Shown piece after piece: positions 8,028 to 16,310 of a stretch of 34,703 nt of DNA (position 1 is its first letter; every line of letters starts with the position of its first letter). A program made the translations under genes and the position numbers. The stretch is from Gemmatimonadota bacterium (GTDB lineage Bacteria > Latescibacterota > UBA2968 > UBA8231). The stretch is taken from assembly GCA_018673255.1 (NCBI GenBank), contig JABHDC010000102.1:1-34703 (forward strand). The letters are read 5' to 3'. A model generated the notes under the pieces. It made no database searches. It saw only the letters and a program-made list of their open reading frames with translations, and had not been told where the DNA came from.

Positions 8028-8816
8028 CTAGCCTTCAGCAACAACCCCGTTCTTCAACTCCCCGATGCCATCGATGGTGATCGCAATCTCGTCACCAGGA
8101 TGAATGTCTCCCACGCCCGACGGTGTTCCCGTCATGATGATATCACCCGGCAACAGCGTCATGGCGGCGGTCATGTATTCGATCAGGCGTGCGACGGGAA
8201 AGATCAGGTCCGACGTCGTCTCCGACTGCTTCACCTCACCATTGACCCGTGTTGTCAGTTGCAGGTCAGTTGGATCCAGCTCAGTGGCGATGCACGGCCC
8301 CAGGGGCTTGAACGTGTCGAAACCCTTGCCGATGAGCATCGCGCCATTGGCCATCTCTGCCATCTGGATCACACGCTCCGACACATCGTTGCCAATCGTG
8401 TACCCGAGTACGTAGTCCAGTGCATCCTCGGCACTCACCCGGCGGGCCCGGCGACCGATAACCACACCCAGCTCACCCTCGAATTGCACGACCTTGCCTT
8501 CATGTGGATACACGATCTCGTCACCCGTACCCACGATCGCCGTCGACGGCATGTGGAAGAGCATGGGCTGCACCGGCAGGGGCAGATTGCTCTCCAGTGC
8601 ATGCTTGGTATAGTTGAGCCCGACGCAGATCAGCCGCGCCCCCGTCTCGATCGGCGCCAGCAACTTCACATCCGACACCTTGCGCCGTTCACCCGATGGC
8701 TGCAGTCCCTCGAAAGGTGATCCCGTCAGCAGCTCGATCGTGTCATCATCAACGATCAGGGCCCAACGCTCTGAGTTTCCCGCTTCTAAACAACGCACGA
8801 TTCGTTGTGTAGCCAT
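8028..8816 (-). CDS. Fumarylacetoacetate hydrolase (FAH) family protein
   Basis: The product has 262 residues with the FAH fold. GLNYTKHALE (66-75) carries the substrate-loop residues. FEGELGVVIG (112-121) gives two of the acidic metal ligands (E113, E115), and D144 in GNDVSER provides another. GKGFDTFKPLGP (163-174) and the C-terminal MTGTPSGVG complete the active site. Members hydrolyse or decarboxylate acylpyruvates and diketo acids, often at the end of aromatic or acid-sugar (for example 2,4-diketo-3-deoxy-fuconate) degradation. Context favours a sugar-acid role. The start at 8816 matches the family N terminus and has a purine-rich GAGAGAGAGA site upstream. It appears to be the first gene of the seven-gene minus-strand run and follows the repeat-rich spacer. 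Confidence 0.88.
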   Translation of the reverse strand: MATQRIVRCLEAGNSERWALIVDDDTIELLTGSPFEGLQPSGERRKVSDVKLLAPIETGARLICVGLNYTKHALESNLPLPVQPMLFHMPSTAIVGTGDEIVYPHEGKVVQFEGELGVVIGRRARRVSAEDALDYVLGYTIGNDVSERVIQMAEMANGAMLIGKGFDTFKPLGPCIATELDPTDLQLTTRVNGEVKQSETTSDLIFPVARLIEYMTAAMTLLPGDIIMTGTPSGVGDIHPGDEIAITIDGIGELKNGVVAEG

Positions 8817-9352
8817 GGCTTCGATTCTCTCTCTCTGTTTTCGTTTGTCCAGGTGATCGTCGCCCGTCACCCAATGTGTTCATGCTTTGCTGCTGTCTGT
8901 CACCCGTCTGTCGGAGTCAGCCCCGCAACCAGGATTCAGCTTTGCAGTTAACCACCCAATGACGTTTGATGCTTCGCTGCTGCCTTTCACCTGTTCGTCG
9001 GAGTCGGCCTTGCTTCGATCATGCTTCTCACTACTTCACCAAACACACGGACCGCGCAGCCACCTCTCCCTCGCTGTGGGTGTCTCTGTCTGGCTGTCGC
9101 CCGATGCCGGAGTCGACCTCGCAACCGGGATTCAGCTTTGCAGTTAACCACCCAATGATGTTTGATGCTTCGCTGCTGCCTTTCACCTGTTCGTCGGAGT
9201 CGGCCTCGCGTCGATCATACCCTTCCAAGACTTCTCCGGACCGAGAGACTGCGCAGCAGGCTCGCCAGCCGGGTGAACTCCCATCGTCCGTGATTCACCA
9301 GACACAGAGACGCGAAGTCGACGCAGACAACGGGTGAAAGGCGGGCAACGAG
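8817..9352. other. 536-bp non-coding spacer filled with repeats
   Basis: This long gap lies between two minus-strand genes. The open frames crossing it mirror the repeated DNA and show no protein family. It contains two copies of a ~148-bp direct repeat plus partial copies (listed separately). The promoter of the downstream minus-strand operon should lie at its left end, near 8830-8880, but I cannot point to a clear -35/-10 pair. Confidence 0.65.
8882..9256. repeat. Tandem-like 196-bp-period repeat with partial third copy
   Basis: 8912-9059 and 9108-9256 are direct copies at an offset of 196 bp, with one 1-bp shift near the right end. The best part, ttcagctttgcagttaacca onward (8935-9024 and 9131-9220), differs at only a few positions. 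The block 8882-8922 is an extra partial copy of 8969-9009 (offset 87 bp), and 9091-9120 resembles the same sub-unit. So a ~40-bp motif (core tcggagtcggcct) recurs about four times. No inverted ends, transposase or conserved frame are seen. Confidence 0.85.
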
Positions 9353-10369
9353 TCACCCAACAACAACAGGCTGCCCGGTTCGCCCCGACTCATACGCCGC
9401 CAACACCACGGCCAGCGTCGTGCGTGAAGCCGCCGCCGTCATCATCTCCGGCACCGGTGCTTCACTTAGGATCGAGTCCAGGAAAGCGCGCACCAGCGGT
9501 GGGAAACCCAACTCATCACGACCCTCCGGTTCGGTCACCACCTCATCCCAACGAGCACGCTCGTTGAGCCATTTGCTTACCGGCACTTCACCGCCGATGC
9601 GCAATTGCCCCTGACTCCCAAAGATCTCTTCTGAACGGATCGACCCCGCCGCTGCACACCACCCCACTTGCAGTGATGTCGTGGCCCCACCCTCGTGCTC
9701 GATGAGGACGACCGCCGTGTCCTCTACCTCGATGTCACTGGCGTGGCGTCCAATGCGGGCAAAGACCCGCCGGGGTGGGCCAGCGAGATCGATCGCTTTG
9801 TAGACCTGGTGATAGCCATTGTCGATCAGCGGACCACCACCACCAGCCCCGGCTTGTGTGCGCCAGTCCTGATTGACACCGCGTCCGCTGACGTGCTGGG
9901 CGCTGAATCCCTCAAGACGCAGAAAGAAGATGTCACCCAGGTCGCCCGCCTCCACGACACTGCGCACCGCCCGGTGGCCGGCAGACAGTAGCTGGTTGTG
10001 ACTGATGGCCACCTTCTTCCCGGCCCTGTCGGCGGCGGCCATGATACGGTCCGCCTCCTCGAGCGTCGTGGAGATCGGCTTCTCCAACAGGACATGGGCA
10101 CCGGCCTGCAGTGCCGCTTCGGCCTGGGTCACGTGCAGATCATGCGGGGTGCAGATGTGGACGAGATCGAGTTTGGCGTGGTTGAGCATCTTCTCCACGT
10201 CGGTGTAGCGATCTTCCGCCGGCACTTGATATTGATCACCCAGCTGCGCCAGACGTTCGGTGGACGGATCCACGAGTGCCGCCAGCGTGACACCCTCCAG
10301 GGTACTGAGCACCGGGGCATGACGCCGTTCAGCAATGCCACCACATCCGATAATTCCCGCACGCAACAT
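9353..10369 (-). CDS. Gfo/Idh/MocA-family oxidoreductase
   Basis: The protein has 338 residues. The N-terminal Rossmann domain has GIIGCGGIA (5-13) for NAD(P) binding. D34 follows the second strand, suggesting NAD preference. CTPHDLH (73-79) and the EKP motif (96-98, K97 catalytic) follow. The C-terminal alpha/beta domain has DNGYHQ (183-188), where D183 and H187 match the usual catalytic DxxxH. Such enzymes oxidise or epimerise sugars, inositols or sugar acids; the substrate cannot be read from sequence. The ribosome binding site AGGGG lies seven bases before the ATG. It follows the DUF3078 gene by 80 bp, and its stop borders the repeat-rich spacer. Confidence 0.9.
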   Translation of the reverse strand: MLRAGIIGCGGIAERRHAPVLSTLEGVTLAALVDPSTERLAQLGDQYQVPAEDRYTDVEKMLNHAKLDLVHICTPHDLHVTQAEAALQAGAHVLLEKPISTTLEEADRIMAAADRAGKKVAISHNQLLSAGHRAVRSVVEAGDLGDIFFLRLEGFSAQHVSGRGVNQDWRTQAGAGGGGPLIDNGYHQVYKAIDLAGPPRRVFARIGRHASDIEVEDTAVVLIEHEGGATTSLQVGWCAAAGSIRSEEIFGSQGQLRIGGEVPVSKWLNERARWDEVVTEPEGRDELGFPPLVRAFLDSILSEAPVPEMMTAAASRTTLAVVLAAYESGRTGQPVVVG

Positions 10370-10449
10370 GATCCGTCCCCTGAAGCCGGTTCCAGCGTTC
10401 GCTGCGACTGAGTGATCTTCACCTCGAATTGAGGCGTCCTGCGCCGTTC

Positions 10450-11295
10450 CTAGAACAGACTGTAGCTGAGTCCGAAGGCCGTCGTCTGCTTCAGCTGCAG
10501 TTCCTCGCTGGCCGTCGGGTCATCGAGCAGCTGCAGATTCACATTCAGGTTGATGTGGTCACTGAGCTTCACGGTCAGTGTCGCATCATTCCCGATCGAA
10601 CGATCGCCCACTTCATTCAGCGGCACGAAGATCTCGAGCTTCGACGTGAACAGGATATTCTCGGCCAGCGCCCAGTTGACATCCGTCACCGATTCCAGAC
10701 CGCCATCCCACCGCGTCTTTTCGATCTTCGCCGTCGCCTCATCGTCAGAGTAGCCATTGAAGTCGCGTGTGATGATCTCGCGCAACGCCGCACCCAGACG
10801 AGTCGCTACCTGTTCATTGACCTTCATCGCCGCACCGGCCGATTCGGTGAAATAGACCGGGTCGAACAAATCCGACACAGCCGTCTTCAGATCGCCGTCA
10901 TAGATATGACCCCGGAAAGCCTGCGTCTTCATCGTCGCCTTCACATAGGGATTGACGATGTAATCAAACTTCATCGTCAGCGCCGTCTCTACCTCGACAC
11001 GATCCACCGTCTTCCGAATGTCCTGATCACCGAGCTTGTTCTGGCCAAAGGCCAACTTGTAGGCCGTCGCCCAGACCGTGCCTTCTGTATTGCGTTCAGA
11101 GGTGCCATTGAAGCTGAATCCCCAGGCGAAAGCATCATCGCCGCCAGCGGCCCAGTCCTTCAGAGCCACCTGGTTGGCGGTCACGTCGCCCACCAGTTGA
11201 TGCGTCCAGGGAGAGGCGGTGGGTGCCTCATCCTGCGCCAGGAGAGGCATCGCGAGCAACACTGTCAGCAGCAGACCACGTCGAATCGATGTCAC
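10450..11295 (-). CDS. DUF3078 outer-membrane beta-barrel protein
   Basis: The 281-residue product has a clear signal peptide (basic MTSIRR, hydrophobic 7-17, cleavage near residue 20, after LLA). The mature part alternates polar and hydrophobic residues, rich in Asp, Asn and Thr, and ends in Tyr-Ser-Leu-Phe. A C-terminal Phe is the classical Bam recognition signal of outer-membrane barrels. Composition and early segments (NQVALKDWAAGGDDAFAWG, about 41-59) match the DUF3078 family, whose function is unknown. The start is GTG with AGGA ten bases upstream. It lies 48 bp after the lipoprotein gene, so the two envelope proteins may be made together. Confidence 0.8.
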   Translation of the reverse strand: MTSIRRGLLLTVLLAMPLLAQDEAPTASPWTHQLVGDVTANQVALKDWAAGGDDAFAWGFSFNGTSERNTEGTVWATAYKLAFGQNKLGDQDIRKTVDRVEVETALTMKFDYIVNPYVKATMKTQAFRGHIYDGDLKTAVSDLFDPVYFTESAGAAMKVNEQVATRLGAALREIITRDFNGYSDDEATAKIEKTRWDGGLESVTDVNWALAENILFTSKLEIFVPLNEVGDRSIGNDATLTVKLSDHINLNVNLQLLDDPTASEELQLKQTTAFGLSYSLF

Positions 11296-11343
11296 GGGAA
11301 TTCGTTCCTCTGTTGTAAGGTCAGGTGAGAGTCAGTCAGAAAT

Positions 11344-11865
11344 TCAGGTGCCGGGAGTGTCTTCTTCGTCTTCGAAGACCCCGCAGTGCAACATGGCTGC
11401 ACCGAAATATGGATTCATGATGGGGCCGTCGCGCTGCACCCAGTGACCCCCATCGTAGTCGAAAGCCATGGGGCAGTAGGCCACAGCCATGCCTTCGGGG
11501 AGGTTCAGTGCTTGCACAGCATTGGACAGGGGCTTGAAAGCGATGCGCAGGCCGGTGATATCCTGTGTGGACGCCGCCGCCTGTGCCAGCGGCTGCAGGT
11601 CACCGGCAGTGGCCCCAGCCAGCTTCGTTGCAGCCGACAAGGCCTCCTCGAAGCGGTCGTGGGCCAGCGCATCAGCCACCTGCAGATAATGCTTCATCGT
11701 CGCATCGGCCACATCATCATACGCCGACGCGTTGTAGACGATCTGCGACGGCGGGGGCGGGATGCGCGATGCGCCTTCGTCCTGGCCGCCGCAGGCGATC
11801 AGACCCAGCGCCAGGAGAAGGACTGCAGACAGGCGGGCCATTCGGCCACGCAATGGGCTTCGCAT
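11344..11865 (-). CDS. DUF3347-like lipoprotein
   Basis: The product has 173 residues with a type-II signal peptide: basic N terminus, hydrophobic core 12-21 and lipobox LIAC with lipidated C25. The mature domain begins with a helical YLQVADALAHDRFEEALSAA stretch (60-79). It ends with YCPMAF (130-135), a W-x-Q strand and NPYFGAAMLHCG (151-162). This layout matches DUF3347, a helical domain often linked to metal-efflux adaptors; C131, M133, M158, H160 and C161 could bind a soft metal. I chose ATG 11865 because it overlaps the upstream TGA by one base and has GGAG eight bases before it. A longer frame from 11961 would lie inside the dioxygenase gene. Confidence 0.8.
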   Translation of the reverse strand: MRSPLRGRMARLSAVLLLALGLIACGGQDEGASRIPPPPSQIVYNASAYDDVADATMKHYLQVADALAHDRFEEALSAATKLAGATAGDLQPLAQAAASTQDITGLRIAFKPLSNAVQALNLPEGMAVAYCPMAFDYDGGHWVQRDGPIMNPYFGAAMLHCGVFEDEEDTPGT

Positions 11866-12596
11866 CAGTTGATCTCCGCGAAAGGGAAGGTGCCAGCGTA
11901 GCCGCGCGAACGCGACACGAACCATGCACCTTCGTGCATGGGAGTGCACTGATAGTGACACACGACATTCGAGCGATCCATGTCATCCCGCTCTTTGGCG
12001 CCCTGGTGCGGGATATGACTGAGGAAGACGACACAGTCGCCCGCCTTCGGATGCAGGATCACGTGTTCCTGTGCTTCGCACCAGGCTTCGAATTTCTCGC
12101 GGTCCAGGGGCTGCATGTGGGGTGGTTCGGACAGATGACCCTTCTTGATGAATTTCAGATGCCCGTCACCCGGATCGTTGTCCTGCAGATAGTATGTCGT
12201 ATTCACCCCGACCGGCTGCGTGGCAAAGCGGTAGTTCTGGATTTTCCGCTGCTCTTCCCAATAGCCGTAGAAGTCCATGTGCCACTCCTGCAGATACTTC
12301 CCCGGATTGATGTGGGCCCGGTAACTTCGCAGCTGACACTGGGGACCCATCATGCCTTCCAGATACGGACGGATGCTGGAGTGGCCGACGAGGGGAGCAA
12401 AGGTCTCCGGCTCGCGGTCGAGGAGCGTATCGAACCACATGTTGCCGACCGCATTAAGTCCCTCTTCCCAGCCCATTTGGCGCGCATGCTCGACACGCCC
12501 ACGCACCTGCTCGACCTCAGTCGCCGACAGGGCACCCTCCACCAGCAGAAATCCATCGGCCTCCAGTTGGTCCAGCTTCTGTTCGAGATCCTGCAC
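11865..12596 (-). CDS. Phytanoyl-CoA dioxygenase (PhyH) family protein
   Basis: This is a 243-residue Fe(II)/2-oxoglutarate oxygenase. The metal triad is WHMDFYG (105-111; H106, D108) plus H197 in SHIPHQG. R208, eleven residues later, fits the 2-oxoglutarate-binding arginine, the same spacing as in PhyH. Substrates of bacterial PhyH-like enzymes are diverse (alkylated small molecules, natural products, phosphonates), so none is proposed. The start is GTG with AGGGA seven bases upstream. The stop overlaps the lipoprotein start by one base, indicating coupling. It is divergent from the enolase-superfamily gene across a 118-bp promoter region. Confidence 0.88.
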   Translation of the reverse strand: MQDLEQKLDQLEADGFLLVEGALSATEVEQVRGRVEHARQMGWEEGLNAVGNMWFDTLLDREPETFAPLVGHSSIRPYLEGMMGPQCQLRSYRAHINPGKYLQEWHMDFYGYWEEQRKIQNYRFATQPVGVNTTYYLQDNDPGDGHLKFIKKGHLSEPPHMQPLDREKFEAWCEAQEHVILHPKAGDCVVFLSHIPHQGAKERDDMDRSNVVCHYQCTPMHEGAWFVSRSRGYAGTFPFAEIN

Positions 12597-12672
12597 GCGT
12601 CATCCCTTGAGATTGGGTGGTGGACATCCGGCCCGACGCTCCGGCTGGCGTGGGCCCATTTGCGACAGGTAA

Positions 12673-12678
12673 TATACT
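12673..12678 (+). promoter_or_regulatory. Possible -10 element upstream of the dehydratase gene
   Basis: The sequence taatatact within the 118-bp divergent spacer contains TATACT, five of six matches to the -10 consensus, in a locally AT-rich spot 37 bp before the GTG at 12715. I find no good -35 hexamer at 16-18 bp, so this is a weak call. Confidence 0.35.
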
Positions 12679-12714
12679 ATCAGCCTCAGCCCACGACCGT
12701 AAGGAGATGTGCCC

Positions 12715-13863
12715 GTGAAAATCACCAACCTCGACGTGATTCCCGTTGGCTGTTTCGTCTACGTCCGCATCGATACGGCCGATGGCCTGTATGGGATCGG
12801 CGAAGCCTCGCTCAGCGGTCGCAATGCATCCGTGGTGGCCGCCTTCGAACACCTGACGCCGCTGTTGATCGGCGCCGATGCGACACGGATCGAACACATC
12901 TGGCAGGACATCTATCGGGGCACCTTCTGGCGTGGCGGGCCAGTACTGCAGTCGGCCTTGGCCGGCATCGATATCGCCCTTTGGGATCTGGCGGGCAAGG
13001 CCCTGGGTGTGCCCACCTATCGCCTCCTGGGCGGGCTGGCCCGTGACAAGGTGCTGGTCTATCGCCACGTCGGGGGCCAGGACGCTGAAGGACTGCTGAC
13101 CAGATCGCGCCAGTTGCTGGATGAGGGCTGGAAGGTGTTGCGGATCTCACCGATCGGCCGGCCCGGCAAGGCCGATGCAAGCCAGGACGGACCGGCCGGC
13201 TTTGATCCGCGCGTCGCCATCCTCAATGGTGTCGATCACATGGCGACATTGCGCGAAGGCGTTGGTCCCGAAGTAGAGATCATCTTCGAAGTCCACACGC
13301 GACTGTCCCCGGCGCGCGCCATCGAACTGTGCACCCAGCTGGAGCCGTACCACCCCTTCTTCGTGGAAGATCCAATTCGCTCGGAGAATCCGGGTGCCTT
13401 CCGCCATCTTCGCCAGCACACCAATGTGCCCCTGGGCACCGGCGAGCAACTGCACGACAAGTGGGCCTATCGAGAGCTGATCGAAGAGGAGCTCATCGAC
13501 TACCTGCGCGTCGATATCTGCCACACGGGTGGCATCACCGAGGGCAGGAAGCTGGCCCACCTGGCTGAGATTCACTACCAGGAACTGGCCTGTCATTATA
13601 CGTCATCACCGGTCAGTTCGGCGGCCATGCTGCATCTGAATCTGTCGATCCCGAATTGTGCCGTGCAGGAGCACGCGCCGCCGGCAGACTGGATGAACGA
13701 GATCATCAAGCACGAACTCGTCGTCGAGGACGGCTACCTGTTGCCGCCCACCTCACCGGGTCTGGGAATCGATCTGGATGTGGAAGCGGCCCGACGCATC
13801 GGACCCAACGATCACGAGCCCCCACACCTGCGACGTCACGACGGGGCGGTTCAGGACTGGTAG
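12715..13863 (+). CDS. Mandelate racemase/muconate lactonizing enzyme family dehydratase
   Basis: This is a 382-residue enolase-superfamily enzyme. The capping domain starts with DVIPVG. The barrel has metal ligands in FEVH (E192, with H194 two residues on), FFVEDP (E218) and GTGEQ (E244). CHYTSSPVSSAA (293-304) places H294 where galactonate-dehydratase-type members have their catalytic histidine (PHNPxGPxS). This suggests an acid-sugar dehydratase such as D-galactonate or a related aldonate. The start at GTG 12715 is preceded by AAGGAG with an 8-base gap. GTG 12709 is in frame but only two bases from that site. Its 3' end overlaps the convergent MFS gene by 13 bp. Confidence 0.88.
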   Translation: MKITNLDVIPVGCFVYVRIDTADGLYGIGEASLSGRNASVVAAFEHLTPLLIGADATRIEHIWQDIYRGTFWRGGPVLQSALAGIDIALWDLAGKALGVPTYRLLGGLARDKVLVYRHVGGQDAEGLLTRSRQLLDEGWKVLRISPIGRPGKADASQDGPAGFDPRVAILNGVDHMATLREGVGPEVEIIFEVHTRLSPARAIELCTQLEPYHPFFVEDPIRSENPGAFRHLRQHTNVPLGTGEQLHDKWAYRELIEEELIDYLRVDICHTGGITEGRKLAHLAEIHYQELACHYTSSPVSSAAMLHLNLSIPNCAVQEHAPPADWMNEIIKHELVVEDGYLLPPTSPGLGIDLDVEAARRIGPNDHEPPHLRRHDGAVQDW

Positions 13864-15200
13864 GCCGTTGACGCAGACCGGGCGACGCGGCGCGAATAGA
13901 CGGCGAACAACACAGCGCCGGCCGTGGTCAGCACGGCCCCCAGCTGGAACAGCGGCCGGTACCCCACATCAGATATCAGGTAACCGCCGCCTGAGGCCAT
14001 GGCCGACCAGCCCAGGGCGACGGCCATCATGTAGGCACCCGACATGACGGGTCGCCAGTCGGGCCGCACCAGTTCCTGCTGATAGACGGTGATGGCCGGG
14101 AAGGCGATCGCCGACAACACGGTGATCACCACGGCTCCCGCCGAGGCCGCCATCCAATGCTCGGTCATCCCCATCATCAGAGCCCCGCCCGCCACACCCA
14201 GCGCGCACAGGGTGAAGGTGCGATCGTAACCGAGTCGCGCCGAAAGGGGTGCCAGCATCAGCCCCGCCGGGGCCGCCAACAACTGGCCCAGGGCCATGAC
14301 CGTGCCGATACGTGCCGTCGGCACGGACAGACCCTGATCCATGTAGAGATTGAAGAAGCTCATCGAGCCCGCCATGGCCGCTATGTAGAGCAGCCCCACG
14401 CCGAACATGGCCAGGATCGGACCGGTCGGGAATCTGTCCTCCACAGCCCGGTGGGCAGGTGCCGGCGCCGATACGGATGGACGCGACTGGGCCCGACCCA
14501 ACGCCGATCGACTCGAGCGGGCCGCGACCGATTCAGCGATCCGTTCAAGCTGAGGGTCCTCGTCTACCGTCTCGTGTGTCGTGGCCAACAGCGCCAGGAA
14601 GCCCGGCACCAGGACCACTGCACCGAGCAGGAGTGGCACCAGGAAAGTCACCGGATCAGACTCGTCCAGGACCAGAAACGTCGCTGACCAGCCCGGCAAC
14701 AGGCCACCGGCCAGGGCGCCGAGAAAGCCGGCCAGCGGGACGGCGGCACCTCGGGCAGAGAAAACAAACCGACGCTCTTGTGGGCCGGTCGATGCCATCA
14801 GAAAGGGGTTGGCATTCACCACATAGAAGGCATTGCCGAATTCGCGCAGGGCACAGCAACTCAGCAGCCACGGCGAACGCCAGGCGACCGGGACCAACAC
14901 CACCATCGCCAGCAGCAGAAGCCCCAGAATCAGGAAGACGTATCCCCCCACCATGGTGGGGCGCGGTCCCCACTTTCGTCCCGCGAGACCCGCCGGCAGA
15001 GAGAACGTGGCAAAGGACACGGCCCCCGTAGCGATGAAGACACCGATGAAGGCCTCGTCGTAGCCGAGGCGGACCAGGAACAGATTGGCCAGGAGGAAGT
15101 AGACGCCGGAATAGGCGAAGCCGGCCAGCGTGGCCGAGAGCAGGAACCGTCGCGCATTGCCCGTGAACAGCGGCCAGGCAGCGACGAAGTCACGGATCAT
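13851..15200 (-). CDS. MFS transporter
   Basis: The 449-residue membrane protein has about 12 hydrophobic segments split into two six-helix halves. They are joined by a long hydrophilic loop (about 228-268, rich in Arg, Ser, Ala, Pro). Between helices 2 and 3 the sequence PAGLAGRKWGPRP (about 69-81) is a loose version of the MFS signature loop (GxLaDrxGrr), and its counterpart in the second half is SARLGYDR. These features support a secondary transporter of the major facilitator superfamily; the substrate is unknown. The start overlaps the PhyH stop by four bases (ATGA), so the two are coupled and the carried compound may be the PhyH substrate or product. Confidence 0.88.
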   Translation of the reverse strand: MIRDFVAAWPLFTGNARRFLLSATLAGFAYSGVYFLLANLFLVRLGYDEAFIGVFIATGAVSFATFSLPAGLAGRKWGPRPTMVGGYVFLILGLLLLAMVVLVPVAWRSPWLLSCCALREFGNAFYVVNANPFLMASTGPQERRFVFSARGAAVPLAGFLGALAGGLLPGWSATFLVLDESDPVTFLVPLLLGAVVLVPGFLALLATTHETVDEDPQLERIAESVAARSSRSALGRAQSRPSVSAPAPAHRAVEDRFPTGPILAMFGVGLLYIAAMAGSMSFFNLYMDQGLSVPTARIGTVMALGQLLAAPAGLMLAPLSARLGYDRTFTLCALGVAGGALMMGMTEHWMAASAGAVVITVLSAIAFPAITVYQQELVRPDWRPVMSGAYMMAVALGWSAMASGGGYLISDVGYRPLFQLGAVLTTAGAVLFAVYSRRVARSASTAYQS

Positions 15201-16036
15201 CCGCGCGAGGGCTCGGTCATCTCTTCCCGTGCCTTGGCAGCCAACGCCGCCAGATGTCCGTCATGTTCCATGCCCTGTTCGAGGTGGATCATCCGCCGAT
15301 CCGACGCCGTGGCCATCATGGTCTCACCATACATCCGATCGATCCAGAATCGAGCCCCACCAGCGATGTAGTCCCGCCACATGGGCAGATCCGCCTCGGC
15401 GAATCGCTGCGTGCAGTTGATCGTGAACATGCGCCGTCGACCCGAACCACCGAAGGCAGCGTGTTTGAGATTGTGATTGAAGACGGCGATGTCACCCGGC
15501 GTCGTCGTCAGTGCCAGGGCCGGCACCTGTCGCCCATCCACACCCCAGGTGTCTTCGATCTGCCCCACGTGTTTCTGCAGCGTCTCCGAAAAGGCATCTT
15601 GCGCATGATGGGAGCCCGGAATCACCCGCAGGCAGCCAGAGTCGGCGTCCAGTTCATCCAGATAGAAGGCGACCTTGATGTACCGATGGTCGGTCTGCTT
15701 GAATCCGTCCGAGTGCCAACGGGTGTCGCCGGCGTAATAATTGCCATCCGAGCCGGCATAGTTGAAATCGTCTCCCAGCAGATCACATAGCAGACCTTCG
15801 ATCCGTTCATCGTCGAGCAGCGCACACAGTCTGGGATGCTGGTCGATGAATGGCACGATGCAGGAACGACTCTCTTCGTCGTGCGCCTGACCGTTGTGTC
15901 CGCCACCCCGCTGGGCCCAGACTTCTTCGAAGGCATCGATGACCTCACCGATCACATCGCTGAGCAGGCCGGGCAACGACAGGTAACCGAAGGTGTCGAA
16001 GAATTTCTGTTGTGCTGGCGTCAGCAGGCTGGCCAT
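15197..16036 (-). CDS. Phytanoyl-CoA dioxygenase (PhyH) family protein
   Basis: This second Fe(II)/2-oxoglutarate oxygenase has 279 residues. The facial triad is TRWHSDGF (105-112; H108, D110) and H192 in NHNLKHAAF, with a run of three arginines (200-202) supplying the 2-oxoglutarate-binding residue. The PGSHH segment (140-144) is typical of PhyH proteins. It is only distantly similar to the other PhyH at 11865-12596, so this is not a recent duplication. GGGAGG lies six bases before the ATG. It is coupled to the MFS transporter and divergent from the beta-lactamase-fold gene. Confidence 0.9.
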   Translation of the reverse strand: MASLLTPAQQKFFDTFGYLSLPGLLSDVIGEVIDAFEEVWAQRGGGHNGQAHDEESRSCIVPFIDQHPRLCALLDDERIEGLLCDLLGDDFNYAGSDGNYYAGDTRWHSDGFKQTDHRYIKVAFYLDELDADSGCLRVIPGSHHAQDAFSETLQKHVGQIEDTWGVDGRQVPALALTTTPGDIAVFNHNLKHAAFGGSGRRRMFTINCTQRFAEADLPMWRDYIAGGARFWIDRMYGETMMATASDRRMIHLEQGMEHDGHLAALAAKAREEMTEPSRG

Positions 16037-16204
16037 CGGGCGCCTCCCTGGGCTGGTGTCTCACAAGAGATCGGCGACGTGACGCCGACTGGATGATGTC
16101 CTTCATCGCGACAAGGATTCACTCTCACCGCGACGAACACGACTCCATGTGCGGCGCTAAGATACTCAAATCCTGCCTGCATCGAGGGAGAGCGCCCACA
16201 CACG

Positions 16205-16233
16205 TTGCCAGTAGGCAGGCGTGCCCGTACACT
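16205..16233 (+). promoter_or_regulatory. Sigma-70-type promoter for the hydrolase/AKR operon
   Basis: TTGCCA (16205-16210, five of six to the -35 consensus), a 17-bp spacer and TACACT (16228-16233, four of six to the -10) lie in the 274-bp divergent spacer. This places the transcript start about 70 bases before the ATG at 16311. The spacing and position are good; the call is by eye. Confidence 0.55.
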
Positions 16234-16310
16234 GGCGCCCTCATGTCGGCGGCCTGGGATGCGCTGTCCGCACGGGCCTGACCAAATCACGAACCACCAC
16301 CGGAGGACCG

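Noticed and set aside
8882..9256. CRISPR array
   Set aside because: The repeat units are too long and too few, they differ from each other, spacers are not uniform, and no cas gene is present.
10429..11328. 299-residue plus-strand open frame opposite the DUF3078 gene
   Set aside because: The sense strand has a signal peptide, barrel pattern and C-terminal Phe. The antisense product is Arg/His/Gln-rich and featureless.
11565..13046. 493-residue plus-strand open frame
   Set aside because: It runs antisense to the PhyH and lipoprotein genes and into a different frame of the dehydratase gene. Its translation is Arg/Pro/His-rich with no family pattern, a shadow of GC-rich coding DNA.
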